Assembly: GCA_949752735.1 (NCBI GenBank) | Contig: OX457040.1 | Span: 6,720,097 to 6,784,096, forward strand | DNA length: 64,000 nt | From: Lumbricus terrestris | Taxonomy: Eukaryota; Annelida; Clitellata; Crassiclitellata; Lumbricidae | Direction of reading: 5' to 3' | Shown here: positions 63,607 through 64,000 of the stretch, piece after piece | Numbering within the stretch: position 1 is the stretch's first letter | How the letters are laid out: each line of letters opens with the position of its first letter | The notes under the pieces: generated by a model | Told to the model about the DNA's origin: nothing | The model's input: the letters and a program-made list of their open reading frames with translations, nothing else | Database searches by the model: none | Made by a program: the position numbers and the translations under genes

Positions 63607-64000
63607 GGTAAATATATCTTTTGAAATTATATTTTTGAGTAAGATTAACATAGCATCACAAAAACGTGGAAAATACGGGTTTAAATATAAAAGCCGAAAG
63701 AATCGAAATAAAGGTGTCATATATAGGAAGGCAGTTCTTTGTGGGTATTTATTTCAATACTTAAAAGTTAAAATAAACGCGTGAATTAATTAATGACTTC
63801 GAGCAACCGAATAGCCCACGCAATTTATTTTATTCATTCAGTTCCTACTCTCCTTATCCGCTGAATCCTTCAACTAATCATCAACAAACAAACCAATTTT
63901 AGCGATATCGTTTCAAAGACGTTGCGTAATAGAAGAACAGGTTCCATGAGTCTAGCGACATCGTTTGGCATAAAAAGCCATTTCATCTTTATATTAGTGG
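63607..64000. other. Unassigned; motif at 63710
   Basis: AAAGGTGTC at 63710-63718. No gene or other repeat recognised before the window edge. Confidence 0.4.

Overview
This 64 kb window looks like non-genic, AT-rich nuclear DNA of an animal, most likely a marine invertebrate. The evidence is L2/CR1-like non-LTR retrotransposon fragments, tRNA-derived SINEs, several families of short cut-and-paste DNA transposons, and abundant microsatellites. The palindromic core AGGCCT/TAGGCCTA is frequent throughout; from memory this is common in echinoderm and some other deuterostome DNA, but I cannot fix the taxon. I found no host gene I can name, no functional rRNA or tRNA gene, no CRISPR array and no intact transposase. 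Nearly all long open frames are translations of simple repeats (ATAC, CAT, CTA, GT) or of tandem arrays inside transposons.

Layout. 1-1.2 kb: strand-switching ATAC/GTAT microsatellite, then a hairpin and a 15-bp tandem repeat. 1.8-9 kb: rearranged and fold-back repeats plus SINEs. 9.2-10.5 kb: an L2-like reverse transcriptase scrap, then a 971-bp TTAA-flanked piggyBac-like element sitting inside another repeat. 10.8-18.8 kb: microsatellites, two small hAT-type MITEs, two LINE C-terminal scraps, a U2 snRNA 5' fragment. 18.83-22.36 kb: a 3.5-kb non-autonomous hAT-like element with an 8-bp target duplication and long internal arrays. 22.4-36 kb: dispersed repeats, SINEs, a Helitron-like 3' end, a second piggyBac-like element, a fold-back element, LINE endonuclease and RT fragments, and a hAT MITE with a perfect 8-bp duplication. 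36.5-37.6 kb: a 5'-truncated L2-like LINE whose 347-aa frame is still open. 41.4-43.8 kb: a decayed piggyBac-like copy split by a LINE tail and microsatellite, with 224 bp repeated identically 1.8 kb away. 53.69-57.30 kb: a second copy of the large hAT-like element in inverted orientation. 57.3-64 kb: a 22-bp tandem array, more SINE and LINE scraps, a small relative of the hAT element, and one unassigned open frame.

The elements interact. SINE copies share one tRNA-like head but carry two different 3' tails, one of them matching the tail of the resident L2-like LINE. The piggyBac-like element has interrupted another repeat exactly at TTAA, and an undisturbed copy of that site is present elsewhere in the window. 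Nothing forms an operon or pathway.

The most unusual signal is the short motif AAAGGTGT(C). By hand I count about 30 copies scattered on both strands, with more inside each unit of the hAT-element arrays. It sits at the same alignment position in several otherwise different repeat families. Under base composition alone I would expect only a few. All repeat identities below come from reading and aligning by eye; no database was searched.
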